From the NCBI GenBank assembly GCA_032158295.1, contig CM063251.1:9029016-9093015 (forward strand): a DNA stretch of 64,000 nucleotides, in the 5' to 3' direction. The notes below the pieces were generated by a model. The model searched no databases, was not told the origin of the DNA, and saw only the letters and a program-made list of their open reading frames with translations. A program made the position numbers and the translations under genes. Below, piece by piece: positions 11,335-25,479 of the stretch. Position 1 is the stretch's first letter; every line of letters begins with the position of its first letter. The stretch comes from Pycnopodia helianthoides. Taxonomy: Eukaryota > Echinodermata > Asteroidea > Forcipulatida > Asteriidae.

Positions 11335-14300
11335 TGTACATATTTTATGAACCCCACCCTCTTAAGTACATCGACAAGGCAAGATCAGTAAAATACACCT
11401 GAAGGATATTTCATTGAAGGAAGAATAATTACACAACTGATTGTTGTTTTAAATGCTCGGTGTGTTTCTGTAATGTTGTTCGGCTAAAACATTTAGAGCT
11501 TTGGAGAAGCAATTCTCCTTTAATACGAATTATTCAAATTTGTGATACAAACGAAAACAGATGCACTCTCTTGAGAAGATTTTCAAGACAGTTACAAAGA
11601 TGGCACATTTATTCTCTAAACAGAAGCCTATTTACAATGAAAGATGCTGGGTGATAAAGGTGAGAACAACCCAGGAATAAGAAAAAAACCTAAAACATGG
11701 ACATACGTAAAACAAGAGTAACGAGGCACAGTCATGGTAGTTATTTATATAATATATTACTCAGTTCATGGTTGTGGCATTATGTTACATCTGAATCCAA
11801 ACAGGCATTTTATGAGGTATATAAGGATTTCTATGAAAGCAGAAAAACAAACAAGAAAAAACAAAACCAAGATATAAAAAGCTCATTACAACTAATTAAC
11901 TGAAACGAAAATTAGTAACAGCACTATGCCATCAATTTAAAAAAGTTAGAATTTGACCCTGCACAACACCAGACCTTAGAATACTGAATTGTTTTAAAGG
12001 CAGTGGTGTTGAAATGAAGGTAATGCAGTTGGGTTGTGACATCCTGACATAACTACATGTTCATGTACTGTTTTTATCTAGCACAAAACAAAGTCAACTC
12101 ACCACTGTAGTTAATGTACAACTACAAACTGTAAGTTCTGCTACTAGTTTGCTAATTTTATGGTTGCCTTCTCCTATGCTACAGGAAGAATCTTTCAAAT
12201 AAATAACAGATAAACATGCACAAGATGACAACTGACCCTGGACACAGGCTATGTAATCACATACCATAGTGGAGTCAAACTGACTTTGTTAGCTTATATA
12301 GAACAAAGCAGTAGTCATTGAAAAATTAATACGGTTGAATTTAATTAATTCGATTTACATACGTGCCTCATACATTGTGATAAATAATATTCTGTATTGG
12401 CAAAACATGTAAAATATATATATGAAATCGTTCCCAGATAATCGTCTTAATCCAACTTCAATGTCCATTTATCCCCTCTTGTTTTCGAAGAGCTTTTTAC
12501 AGATTAGATGCACAGATAAAAATTCAATAGTCCTTGAATAATATCTTGTCTGGAGAAATTTTGTCCTTTGGATCTTACAAGAAGACAAACTGTGATAACT
12601 TATTTTATTGGACATTGCAACAAATTGCTTGAAAACAATTCGATCGTCATCTGAAGGGCATTAGAGTGTAGTTAGAATATTGTAATCAGTTAAATAAAAG
12701 GACTCTGTGCATACCTTAAACAATCTGTTACGACATTAATGTATTACAAAAATGAAATCAATGTGTAAGTATAAAAACAATTTGTTTTACTTCCATATAA
12801 TTTAACCTTACCAAAGAATACATCAAATTTGAGAACTTTGATTCATCTTGGAATAAGCACACATTTTATGTTTTGTTTCCTCGAAAATGACAACATCCCA
12901 GGAAGAATGGCTTTTATGAAGGTTTCACACATAACCATCTTATCCCTCTTGCTGTCTGACCATTCAATACCATTCACTGTGGTTTTGAATGATAGATAAA
13001 CTATGCCAGCCTGCAATATGATACCATGAGGGAATGCATGTACACAGTACACAGTTAGTTCTGTGCACAGTTGTGCCACCGTACACAACCTTGGCAGTCG
13101 AATGGTTTCAAATGGTTGGTGAACTCACTGAAAAATGTTGCCAAGAGTCACTGAGAGTAGGAGGGTTAAGTAATCATTTCATCGATGTTCAATTAAAAGA
13201 AAATATTCTCTAAAAATTTTATGGGTACAGGTAAAGGAAAAAAAAAAATGTTTACCTATATCCATAAAATTGTAGAGATTGTTCAGCAATTAAACGATCA
13301 TAATTCTTCTAGGGCATTTAACAAAATTTGCCAAAGGGTGAGTATTAGCCAGAAAATATCTGGAGGATTCATCATCTTTCAATAAAACCTAACTTGCATG
13401 AAAAAAAGGAAATGACCCACTTGTGAGTTATCCTTTCTGAAATGTTGCCATGTCACAAAATTTCTTTTAACATGATCATGTACACTTTTCTGGAGATTCA
13501 TTTACCATTAGAATAGTCAATGACATCATAACTTTCTTTTAATGAAGTCAATATATTTAAATAAGTTAAAAAACTCTCACATACATATTGGCTCTTGTAC
13601 GTGCTTTACCAGATACATGTGTACATGTACCTTAAAGTGCACTGTATTTATTGTTTGCTTTTTTTTCAATTCTGAAAAAGTACAGAATAGGTGTTATATA
13701 ATTTTTCCCCGGAAATGTAAACAAGTCTTGAACTTGTTTTTTATGTACATGTATTCAGATTGTCAAGTTGACTAGTTTGATGAGTCGGTATCAACTCCAT
13801 TGTGGCTGATTCATTCAAATAAACAAACAAAAGACCCTTGTTCGTTGTCTAAAAGTTTGTAATTTGCCAATCATCCAAATCATAGGCCATCAGAACTTTG
13901 TGACATAGTCATAGTCAGACAATTATTTAGGTGATTTTCAACATACCCTACGTTGGTGTTTAAGTAAGATACAGTAGTACCATACCCAGTCGAAGTGTTA
14001 TGTAAGTACAGTGCATATCTATTCTGTAATCAATGTGTTCAGTTTTCCCTTTAATCAACAAAAAACCATCAAGGACAAAACAATTGCATTCACAAATCTG
14101 TTGCAGCTGTGACAGGTTGCTTTTTAATATATTAATTTTTATTTGCAGTATTTTAATTTCTGAAGTTAACACGAGGCACATTTTTCCAACGTTTGATCTG
14201 TACAACTTCATTGTACTCCACCACCCTTGTGACTTTTTGTATGAATGTTTCTGACATAAGTCCTAGTACACGCATAAATCAATTAACTGTGTGGTAATTA

Positions 14301-15999
14301 TTTATACTGCACCAAGCCTTAATGTTACACAAAATTCTTTTTTTGACAGATTTCAAAATCTCAACCTATGGGCCCTTTCTCTATGCTTAACACAGCATTA
14401 CGTGTATCCAATAGCAATGAAAACTGTGACGTTTCGGCGAATACTAATTGTATCCCAAATTGACACCACACTCACATTCTTTCAGATACTCCAATAATAA
14501 AAGCTATCAGAAATCGGTGACATCAACACCAATCTTGAAGCATGCATCCCACACACTCTAACAATTGTGACATTGACACCAGTCTCTGTGCTCCCCACAT
14601 ACTCCAACAATGACATCAGTGACAAAAAGACTCTCACTGAACATGTACCACATGTACATGTGTTTGAACAACTTATTAATGACATATCCGCTTTGACACA
14701 ACACTCAATCACAATCCAACACACTACAAACAAACAGGTGTGAGAATAACGGCACTTTCAGAACATATATCCTGACACAAATAGTTGTGGATACATTTAT
14801 TTCTTAATTGTACAATAAAAGTTCTTTAGTGCCCAGCAGAAGGGTGTAACAAGATTGCCCAGCAAAAGGTTGGAAGAAATTAATGTTTCAAGAAAAGTGA
14901 GTGTACATGTAAAATGTGATTGTTTTCTGCCATTCATAATCATTTTAGAAACATTTAATTCCACATGAAAATGGAAACCATGTCTTATGAGTAACTCTAG
15001 CAACAAATACAATTTGTAATGGTTATTTTTTGTCTAAGAAGCCATTTCATTGCTTAACAACACCCTGCTAGGTAACAATGTTGCACTAAGGTGCTCCCAC
15101 AGAAGGTCAAAGAAGCATCGGACAAGTTGCAACAAATTGCCACAAAGATTCTTGTAAGGACAGGCTTATTGTTCCCATAGTACTCATGCAGTATCCAACA
15201 AACTTCAAAGACTGGCTACACTCCAATGCAATCTCCTTATCCTAAGTTATTAGATACGCTTTTGCACCACTATCAATTGGGAACAACATCTTACTTGAAG
15301 TCTCATGAGTATTCGAGAATCCAGGGATACAACAGGTTTTCATTTAGAGGAGACTGAATTTCTAAATTTCATTAATTTGTTCAAATCTGCACAATTGTAT
15401 TTTACTCCTCATATGCCATAATTGTAAAATCTCATTCATTCAATCACACAGCTTAATATTTATCCAGGTCTTTGCAAACATCGCAAAAGGAGATGCGACA
15501 GTCAATATATTGAAAAAGGGAGCAACTGCATACACATGTTATTGTATTGTCTTAGGTAACCCTTTCCTCCTCATTAGAAAGACAACATGTCCCACAAAAT
15601 GTTCATACTCGAAGGCCAACAAATAGATAAAAAAATGTGTCATGTTCTCGTTGAGCTTTCAAACAGTAGTAATGCCAAAAGGTTAGGCTCAATTCAGATT
15701 TTGATGTTTTGCTGAAAGTTGCAACAAGTTCATTTTTCAAAACCAAGGTCCTCATGAAGTATATTAGTTGCAGGTGTGGTTAGGCCGCTAGATAAAAACA
15801 ATCAGTGGTGAGCCTCTCTCATGAAAGTAGTCATTTGAATGTTCCCCAACCTATTTTTAAATGAGTCAAGTGCCTCCCTTGTGCATGTTCAGTAAATTCA
15901 ATTACACAAGGGTTCTTGGAAAATAAGAAAAATTGTAGCAGTTCTTTGTTGATGGGTGGGTGAAAGAGATTGATGATGAATTTGATTTGATTAGAAAGG

Positions 16000-16005
16000 T
16001 TTATT
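16000..16005 (-). terminator. Candidate distal poly(A) signal AATAAA
   Basis: Read on the minus strand, AATAAACC is followed by a C/T-rich stretch (TTTCTAATC, then TCATCAATCTCTTTCACCC). This resembles the end of a long 3' UTR. No direct evidence links it to the E-protein transcript. Confidence 0.2.
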
Positions 16006-19000
16006 AAAATACAACCATTGCAACCAACAGCTCAAGTATGGTCAAATTATATTAACAATTTAACGTTCAAAAGTTTTATCGACAGGAGTGATAGCATGGA
16101 AATTGCTTTCCGTTCCTCCAAAGAGTTCCATTGTAATTTCGTGATTGTAATTTTGTGTGTGTCGAATAGTGTCTGTATTTCGAAAAAGGATATATCTTAA
16201 ACAAGATACACCCGACAAACTTTTTATATAAGACAGACACAGACCCGTGTCATTTGATTGGGAAGAACACACTTCACTCCTCTTCAAAAAAATTAAATAA
16301 CACTTGGCTCTGTGCTTACCCCCATTTTATCAGCCTCATTCCCCCAAACAATGTTCCTCTCTCATGCATGTCCATACGTTTTTAAGAGTCAAGAAATTAA
16401 CCTGGGGGAAAATATTAATCAAATGACTGTCACATTTCGTTTGACTTGGCTTTGTTAGTCCAGGTTGTGGGTTATATAATCCAGGTCATGCCACCAAAGT
16501 CTGTTTACCCAGAGGTAGGTGGGTTAGTGTTAGGGCAGAGGTGGTTCTTGCGGCTGAGATAGTTTAACCCTTTATAGACCATAGTTGCCTTGAGGCTTGT
16601 ATCAAAATAAAGGTCATGTCCTTAAGTGACAATTTCCAATGTTTCCTATATGTTCCTGATGTATTTTTTGCTCCCACTTTCATAAGGATGCTATCTATTG
16701 GAAACGAGCGTATGAAAAACTGAATTTGACCTAGAAGCCCCTCTTTAACAATTCTATAACAAAACCAAAATTCTGTTTTATATTTTCCGATATTTTCCCT
16801 GAAAAATTCAGTTAGCAATGTCTGATCATTCATGTATGATTGTGATTTTACACAGAGGATTGGTCTCTAAAAGGTTAAGGAATGAATAACTGACTGCATA
16901 ACCAGGGTAATAATGTACGTGTGCCATGACTGCCAAATTGGTACCTTCCTTCTTATTATAATAATAATAATAATATTAATAACCAAAGACTGGTTTCACT
17001 GTTATCAATTAGCAGATATTTCAAATACAGTTTCATAGCTTGTGGAAGTTTTAATTAAGTTATTTCCATGAAACAAACTTTCTGAAAATATCTTAACCTT
17101 GGATGAGATATTTTGAAAACCATTTTGGTGCTTCCATGGCTGTGATAACATTTTAAACATCACAGTTTTATACATTATTACCTTTTTTCAAAGTTGTAGC
17201 ACATGTTTTTTTTATTTATAGAAAAGTGAAGTAACTGAAATATTTTGAAAATATGTTGTAATTTTTACATCTGCTTGGAGCATAACTGCTTGTTTAATGC
17301 AATTGATACAAAACTAGTTTGTTGATCTTCACTGATATGACATCAAACTCCTCTGCACTGATATTATGACATGAGACTGTTGTTGAACACTATTAAGAGA
17401 TAACACAAGGGAGATGGAATTTACCCAACTGTGACATAAGGTTAAATGTGATGCAAATCTATTAGGCAAAGTTCTCAAATTGTTTAGAAAAATTAGGTTT
17501 GGGTATCATCCTTCTCTCGTGGTGAAATTTGTCATACATTGTTATGGTTTCCAATAAGTGCATGTACAATTATGCCACTGACATTACTCTTATTGTATCC
17601 TTCATACTGCACACCTGCAACTGACAGTCCCTGGTACTTGTTACTCGAAGATGACCACACATTCTCACAATCAACTCTTCTTCTCTCTGGAGAGTTATTA
17701 GTATCAGTTTTTAAATCATCCCTGAAGACACATTATATTCTCTTCTTCTTATGTACTTAACTTCAGAATACATGTACATGTGAATATCTAATGTCAGTCC
17801 ATTGAATCCAAACAGCTCACCTGTGACATTGGAACGGTATTCTTTTAGATTCCACTTATTCCAACAAGGACATAGTATCCTCACTGAAAAATGGCACATT
17901 GTGTTAGTATTACTTGTTGTTTACAAGCCTTGGGTAATGTGTCTTTTAACACATTATTTTCCAAACCACTTAACTAACTTTTCAACATGATAGTGGTTAG
18001 ACCCTTCTCACAGCAGTACCTGGTTACTGGATTTACAACTACTTGGTTGGCGCAAGGCATATAAAGAAACAAATTCAACATGTGTTGTTTGTCCATCTCC
18101 TCTCGTTTTTCTTTACAAGTGACAATACTTTAATTCAAGTTGTAGGTTTTTCACTAGGAGTATAAAAATGCAACAGAAAACAATAAAACTAGTCTACATG
18201 TAACTGAAAGTCTCCTGGCAAACATGTTGATTTATCAATCATTTACTCAATTACCAATACCCACGAAAGACATATATTCCATCTCTTTTCAAAGTAAAGA
18301 TATTCTTTATGGTGACATGGGACAAATACAGCCAACATGTTGAGTAGGATCTAGAAGAACTTTGAAATTATTGCAATAGTGGATATTGTAAAAAAACAAA
18401 AAACAAAAAACAAACAACAACCCATAAACCACCCCCCCCCAAAAAAAAAAACCTCAAAGGAAAACAAAAGTATTTTAGGACAATACTTAGGTACGATATA
18501 GTGGCAGCTGTACATGAGTAAAATTAAAATCTTCCCATTATTTCATGTTTTTTTAGCAGTTGGGAACTTTAGCACATAGCTTCTGCCAAGAGATATATAT
18601 CTTTATTATTATTAATAATTTTTTTTTTTACTTTACCCCACAATTACAGAAATATCATTGTCAACTTGAAAGTGATTTAAAAAATAACGAAGAACACTAA
18701 AATAAAAATAAATACTTAAGAAAAAAAAATAACCTCCCCTACTTCAATTTCTACACCATTCTGTAAAAATATTTCTTTCAATCTTACTACAGTTCCATCA
18801 TTGTAAAGAAAGTAAACTAAGTCTACACTTTATACAACCAACGAGTACTATGTCCCATCCAATGACCTGATTGGGCTGTGAAGGATATGGTTTGACCTTG
18901 CCAGCATTCAAAACAAGAAATTGATATTTTTGACATGGCAGCATTATTTCAAGGCAAATCAGGCAGTGCACTATTTTGTATGATTTCTACTAGTAAATAT

Positions 19001-20595
19001 TATTCCAGCAGTCTAGCTCATTTCAGCATTTGAAAATAAAAATGATATGATAATAATGATTCCCAATCTGATTGGCTTCACTTCACCACTTAACCCTCGG
19101 TCAAAGTTGAATGGACACTCGATATCCAATCTTACAAATATTAAAAAAAACAACAACACAACAACAAACCCCATCGACAAGTAAATAAAAGTCCTACTAA
19201 GTAGAAAAGTTTCAATTTGTGGCCTTCGGTATAATGTAGAGTTCCTTTATCAAAATGCTAAATATTTTCTGTTGTACCACACTTGTCTCAACTTGCTTTA
19301 AACAAACCATGACACAAAATATCTTCATCTTCCTAGATGTGATGTACATGTACTGTTATATGGAAGCATTTAAAAGATGTAAATAAAAAGAAATTAAAAA
19401 AGTAAATATCAAGGGCTCTAATACTTGCAAACTTTTCCCACAAATACCGCTCTGTTTCACAAACACTAAGTTCAAAGATGATACTTTCAGAATTAGTTGC
19501 TTATGAGTAGAATGCTTGGCAAATACAATTGTACAACTTGATTATTTTGTCACAGGAAGAAAAAAAGCACAAGAGTGATGCATAATGAGAATTGGTTGAA
19601 TGAAGATTTCATATTGTAACTGAACAAAAACTTACAAGCATGTTAGTCTGTAGGATGCGTTAAACCAATCTTTTTGGTTATTTTTTAAGTGTCTTATACT
19701 TCTGACTTGTAAAAGGTTGATGTACAATGAATTAGGTCAAACCGAATGATTGCTGCACAAGGTCTTTGACTCACCATTGCATTTATCTGCCTTACCAAAG
19801 TTTTTTCCATGAAAGGACAACATATTTAAAATTGGAAGGTTCAGAACAGTGGTTTGTAAAGTTATCCATAATGATGAATACAAAGAATCCAAGAGCATTC
19901 TTCATACCTTCTTGAGATTAATCATTTTAAGCTACCTTCAGACTTCACTTTTAAATATGCAAAAGCTGACATAAAGGCAGTATGCATACAACAAGCAACA
20001 AATGCACCCAAATGTTATGTGAGAGTCAATATTAAAAGGAGTTCTCTAGCTTTTTAATGACAACCTAATCTCTGGAAAGTAATGAGATAAGCCTGTAGTT
20101 ACTCTACAAACATGTAATGTAGCATCTAACAGCGTAGTAATTTACCAAGAAACACAAATTGGAGTAAATGTGGATAGCTTGTAACCATCATCTACCATTC
20201 ACATTAAGTTTGACATTGTCATTTACATTGAGGATATCAACATATTATTTGACAATTTGTAGTTTTCAACACTTGGCGGTGTGTTACTCAATCTCCAATA
20301 CTTTCCACAATTTGTTTTCCAGTAAAAACCACCTTGAATTCAATGAATTATTTTCCCGCATCCCCAAAAGGCTGTCAAGAGATTTCAAAACAAAATGAGA
20401 AGAAAATTAAGGAGAAAACAGTGGGTGGTGAATACAATTTGGCAAGGTCTATCCAGTGATTTGACATACTTAAGCCATGTTTTGGCCTCATGGCTGAAAA
20501 AAAGAGAATAATTGATGCAGCATTTTACGTCAGTCATGGTTCAGGTTTAGTTGATTGCAATAAGCCCACCAACATCCTACGTTTAAGTCTTACTC

Positions 20596-20899
20596 AAGGT
20601 AAACATACTACCTTTAATCAACCTTTGTTTCTTATATTAGTCTTCAAACTTCACAACAGAATATGGTTTGCAAAAGACAAAAACAATGTATAGCTTTAGT
20701 GAAGCACAAGTATATTTTGAATTGTTGACATTAATGTTTTAAAGTAAACTGTATAAAGGCTAGACCTTCTAATTGCTGCTGTATTATCTCCAGCATAGAA
20801 ATCCAAAGAAGATACTGTCGTTTCCATGGCAATCATTGTGGTCTTTATCATGTTGTTTGATGATATCTCTGACGAGGTTGTGTAGGTGATTATCTGGAA
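20596..20899 (-). other. Probable 3'-UTR exon of the E-protein gene
   Basis: An acceptor (TTGCTTTTGTTTCTAG) ends at 20900 on the minus strand. After the stop in the previous exon this would be untranslated. An ATTAAA poly(A) signal at 20613-20618 gives the nearest possible end. Another candidate, AATAAA at 16000-16005, would imply a 3' UTR of nearly 5 kb. The first 38 codons are also open in one frame (PDNHLHNLVRDIIKQHD...), which would matter only if the upstream exon were read in a different phase. Confidence 0.35.
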
Positions 20900-21021
20900 C
20901 TAGAAACAAAAGCAATGTTACTTTATGGCAAATGTTTCACATGACTAAAGCTCCCGCATGCCTCAAACAATTCAGAAACAATTATGGTACAATTTGTTTT
21001 TTCTTTATTAGCTGGATTTGT

Positions 21022-21404
21022 TTAAAGGCCCTGTACACTATTGGTAAGATCGAAAAACACAAATGTTCACAGATTAACACATAACTTACAAATGTTCACA
21101 GATTAACACAAAACTTACATGATTTTAAGTAAGTAATGGTAGAAAGGGTTCCTTAAAATATTTCTGCCCCAAATTCCATCGTTTCTGAGAAATGAGTAAA
21201 TCAATAGTTTTTATCACATATGATAAAAACTTAATGTTTGAAAAAACAGAAAACACATAAGGGTCTCTTTTCACTATTTTCTCATGACCTCCATGACCAA
21301 TTGAGCTCAAATTTTCACAGGTTTGTTTGTTCATGCATATGTTGAATCACACAAAATGTGGATACTGATTTTGAGCTGTTACCAAAAGTGTACAATACTT
21401 TTAA
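21022..21404. mobile_element. TTAA-flanked MITE
   Basis: TTAA at 21022-21025 and 21401-21404 flank inverted ends AGGCCCTGTACACTATTGG and CCAAAAGTGTACAATACTT. Internal stretches (GAGCTCAAATTTTCACAGGT) recur in related echinoderm elements. It includes a short direct repeat (AAATGTTCACAGATTAACAC twice). It lies in the intron just upstream of the putative 3'-UTR exon. Confidence 0.7.
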
Positions 21405-22331
21405 CAGCTCCAGTGAAACAAATAGTTATAAACTAATTTGTCTCATGTCTCATATATTTTGGTCACAAAGTGAGCCCATAACATAAATATTTTGCAGGCC
21501 TACCTGAGAAGAAATAAATCTTTTGCATATAGCAGGAACAAATTAACCAAGAGCTACAAATGAGGGACTTTTGAAGCTGCCATTTCCTTCCGTAAGTATA
21601 CACACAAGAACAACCATTGACAAGTAATAGGAATTCAGTTTGTTTCAGAAGCTTTCAAGTACAAGTTAACTACTCCAGAAAGTACCGAGTCTATAGTGCT
21701 TGACACACAGTGTATAAACAAACGACAAATAATGATGACATTAAAGTTAATTCCAATAGGTTTATGCAGTGAATGTCTACTTTCGATTTTTTCGATAATG
21801 GACGCTGGACATTTACATACAGCGAACATACAGCGGTTTGTACAGCGAATGTCTACCTTGCACATCGATATCGGACATTCACATAAGTTTGTAGAAGGTA
21901 AACACTCGCTGTACAAACCTATGTAAATGTCCAATGTCTAATATCAAAAAAGCAAAGAAGACATTCACTGTACAAACCTATGTGAATGGCCAATGTCCAA
22001 AATCAAACTAGCTTTACTATCATCAAATCATTTTCTTTATCTCGATGCAAATTTATCATAAATTAAACAGTTCACTACTCTTGTCTAAGTTTTAATTATA
22101 TCCATTTTATAGTGGTGATTGTTATTATTTACAGCTTTAAACTTGAATTAACTTTTCTAAAAGAAACAAAATAATAAATGTGTACCTTTTGTAAATTATG
22201 GTAATAACATGTGTATTTCACCTGATTTAAAAACATAAAAAATATAAGAAAATACAGCAACCAAAACTTAGAGCAAATTTTTGGCATATGATTTGTGAAG
22301 TTTGAAAAAGCAATTATTACTTATTACATAC

Positions 22332-22416
22332 TTGATGTTATGGATCTCATAAGCTGGCAGGTTGTCGAAGGTTGCATGCTGAGCCAGGAGATTGTGACAT
22401 ATAACTTGGGCTCCAG
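22332..22416 (-). CDS. Probable C-terminal E-protein exon
   Basis: This 85-nt exon has acceptor AATTTGTTTAG and donor ATCAA followed by GTATGT. Joined in phase 2 to the 25480 exon it reads SWSPSYMSQSPGSACNLRQP then ASL and a TGA at 22347-22349. The stop is only 15 nt before the exon end, so a downstream intron in the 3' UTR would not be expected to trigger nonsense-mediated decay. The Ser/Pro-rich tail is plausible for the family, whose extreme C-terminus is not conserved. The other two frames are both open through the exon (one reads GAQVICHNLLAQHATFDNLP), so the coding frame depends on the upstream splice. The exon could alternatively belong to an overlapping transcript. Confidence 0.5.
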
Positions 22417-23090
22417 CTAAACAAATTCAACAAATTTAAGGTTAATTTTCAGACACACTTTGTAATTTGATGGAGGTTGAATAATTGTTACGTAATTGGT
22501 TGATTGAAATTACACTAAACCAGTAGGGAATTCCTATTCTACTAAGAAAATACTCACCTTTGACAACCTACAAATGCATTTCCAATGTGCATGCACACAA
22601 AATGGGCAGAACCCCTTTACCATCTGAGGCTCATAAAGGTGTGGTTACAAGGGAGGGTGTTTTCATACGTCAGTCTTTCCTTAGTAGAATAAGAAATCCC
22701 TGCTGATTTAGGGTGTCAACTACAGAAAATATCTCAACTCCGATATGCAGAGACTACTCTGCACTAGCCGGTAGGAGGATAAAACACATGCAGTGTGGGG
22801 CCCAGAGTGTAAGAGTCTACATAAGGCTTGTCTGGAAAGAACCCAATACCAAAAGGTCTTCCAGAGGAGGTGGTCTAGATACTCATGTGGGTCTTCTGGG
22901 CTGTAAGTCGTGCTACCATGTGCACAATGTGTCTGTCAGAAGTGCATTCAGCTTGTAGAACATCATATAGTGAATAGGATGTTAAGAAATATAAATTCTT
23001 TTAGTAGGTTCCTAAGAAGTTCTCAAGTTTAGTGTGTCTTCAAATCAGCTTGAAAAATTACTTTCAGTTCACATTGTTATTCTTGAAACC

Positions 23091-23696
23091 AAGTTACATA
23101 AAGTATCTCATGTGGCTTTCGATTGGAGCAGACCAGAGTTACATACAGTATCTCATGTGACTTTCAACTGGAGTAGACCAGAGTTACATAAAGTATCACA
23201 TGTGGCTTTCAATTGGAGCAGACCAGAGTGACATAAAGTATCTCACATGGCTTTCAATTGGACCAGACCAGAGTTACATAAAGTAACTCATGTGGCTTTG
23301 AACTGGAGTAGAGTTAAGTTACATAAAGTATCTCATGTGGCTTTCGACTGGAGTAGAGCTGAGTTACATAAAGTATCTCTTGTGGCTTTCAACTGAAGTA
23401 GACGAGAGTTACATAAAGTATCTCACATGGCTTTCAATTGGACCAGACCAGAGTTACATAAAGTATCTCATGTGGCTCTCGACTGGAGTAGAGCTGAGTT
23501 ACATAAAGTATCTCATGTGGCTTTCGACTGGAGTAGAGCTGAGTTACATAAAGTATCTCTTGTGGCATTCAACTGGAGTAGAGCTGAGTTACATAAAGTA
23601 TCTCTTGTGGCTTTCAATTGGAGTAGACCAGAGTTACATAAAGTATCTCACATGGCTTTCAATTGGAGCAGACCATAGTTACATAAAGTATCTAAT
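23091..23696. repeat. 45-bp minisatellite, about 13 copies
   Basis: The unit is GAGTTACATAAAGTATCTCA then TGTGGCTTTCAACTGGAGTAGACCA, with scattered substitutions. Because 45 is a multiple of three and the unit has no stop in two frames, long artificial open frames (15-residue repeats such as ELHKVSHVAFDWSRA) cross the array. It lies in the intron between the 25480 and 22332 exons. Confidence 0.97.
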
Positions 23697-25479
23697 TTAG
23701 GGCGTTAAATCTAGGTAGTCAATCTGTCTGTATTTTTTAGTACTGGAAGCTTGATACACTGCCTTCAGTTCAAAATACTGATCTTGATTTTGGGGTCGGG
23801 TAGGTACCGATCTGACAGCAGTGGTGTTGTTAACGAGTCCTTGCTCTATGGTTTCCATAGAAAGAAGTCTAGTTACTTGTCGTAGTCCACAAAAACATTT
23901 GGGTAGGAAGCCATCGAAGGTGATCTGTAGGCGGTGATGTGATAAATCATGCCCCAGGGGTTAACTGAATCAGTGCCCTTGAAAAAGAAGGGAGAGTCCT
24001 TGTGTTTGTGTGGCGTGCATTGTGGGCTATACTAAATATGTTTGCATGCACATTGGAAATGCATTTGTAAGTTATTAAAGGTGAAATATTTTCTGTAGTA
24101 GAATAGGTCATCTGGGTATTAACATAGCCAATGAAGGTAATTTTTCAAAACATACATATTCTATGTTGTAAAAAATAACCTTCATTAGGCAATGCTCATA
24201 TCATTACAACAATTGGCCAGACTGTAGTCATCTGTTTTTTTATTTTATAGAGCAGCAACAACATTGTGCTGTCATTATTGCAAAATGTGTATTTAATTCA
24301 CTGACACAAGAAATGTAACAAGGCTATAGATATAGTTTATCTTGTTTAATTTAGTTCATTTGACACCTGTTGTATGCTTCAAACAGATGTCTTTATTTGG
24401 CTTTCACTTTTTAACAAAGTAGTCATTTGTTGGTAACATCAATATTAACATTTTGCAATCTTTGACTAATGTTATACAACCACTTTATGGTTGACATTTA
24501 TAAACACTTAACGGGTTATTGTGTAATCTCCACTTCCAGACCGGGTCCTTTTCAGAAAGTCTGAAAGTAGGCACGGTTAAGAATGTGAAGTGGGTAAAAC
24601 ATTATACATCCAATTCTTAATTTGTTTTTTCATATATATTTGTATGAAAACTGTAAAATTTGACAAAAGGTTAAAATGATTGTTGACACCATCATGACAT
24701 CAACAAATAATAAAAGTGTTTTTACAGACACAAAAAAATTGTGCATGGTTAAAGTTTTATCACTCAAAGGAATTAGTTTTTCTTGCTAGCAAAACGTCTT
24801 CTTTCTCCAGAAGTATACATTTCATATTAGTTTTGTTGTAGTTATGGCATGTTAGCTTGGGTGTTTTTTAAATTATTTTTTAACACATACTTGTGCACAT
24901 CCCAAACTGTGTTTTCCAACATTTTTGACGTTAGGAAAGGGCAGGTTGCACATATACATTTTTGTTTTGCATGGTTTATGTACTAACAACTTTTAATTCT
25001 ACAAAGAAAGAGGAAATAAGAATTTAAATTTCTGGCAAAGAGTCAAAGCCAAAAGGTCTACTGTTATTGACCTCAGAGAGTATGTGAAGGCACTGTCAGT
25101 ATAGATGATGTGACCTGTGACATCACATGTTTACAAAAGAGCCACAGAGCCTGGACTTCCAATGGAAGAATACAACAAATCTTATGTTTTATGGAGATCG
25201 CACTGTCTGATTTTCCTCATCTTTTGATATGAAGAAAGGGACATCTCAAAAGCTGTACAGCTGTTGCTTTTGTAAATTTTGATTTTATGTGAAAATTATG
25301 ACACAAAATATAAATTTTCCCATTGAGCTTGTGTAGCATCTTGCCCGTCAGGAATAGCATTATAATGTACGAGGTCACCACTCTGTAAACAAATGTAACA
25401 TGGTCTATAACACTCACCGAGAAACAACTTACAGCCCAAAACAATATCATCAATCTTTTAAAACATAAAACGCATTTAC

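Larger units (their letters stand above)
9777..20595. other. Long stretch without recognised genes (3' flank or long 3' UTR of the E-protein gene)
   Basis: About 10.8 kb of AT-rich DNA holds only simple repeats (ATA/ATT run 16957-16980; A/C-rich tract 18385-18455), a tRNA-like scrap and chance open frames. A minus-strand open segment with a fair acceptor at about 13018-12847 (57 codons to a stop) has no recognised family. The near absence of transposons compared with the flanks could reflect a long conserved 3' UTR or regulatory DNA; this is inference. Confidence 0.5.

Noticed and set aside
12847..13018. 57-codon minus-strand open segment after a fair acceptor, ending in a stop
   Set aside because: No recognisable family, no partner exon, and open stretches of this length occur many times by chance in this window.
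23091..23696. CRISPR array
   Set aside because: The repeats are contiguous with no unique spacers, and the genome is eukaryotic.
23335..23700. 121-codon repeat protein (15-residue units)
   Set aside because: An artefact of the 45-bp minisatellite, whose unit length is a multiple of three. Two frames are open equally and neither has a splice or start context.
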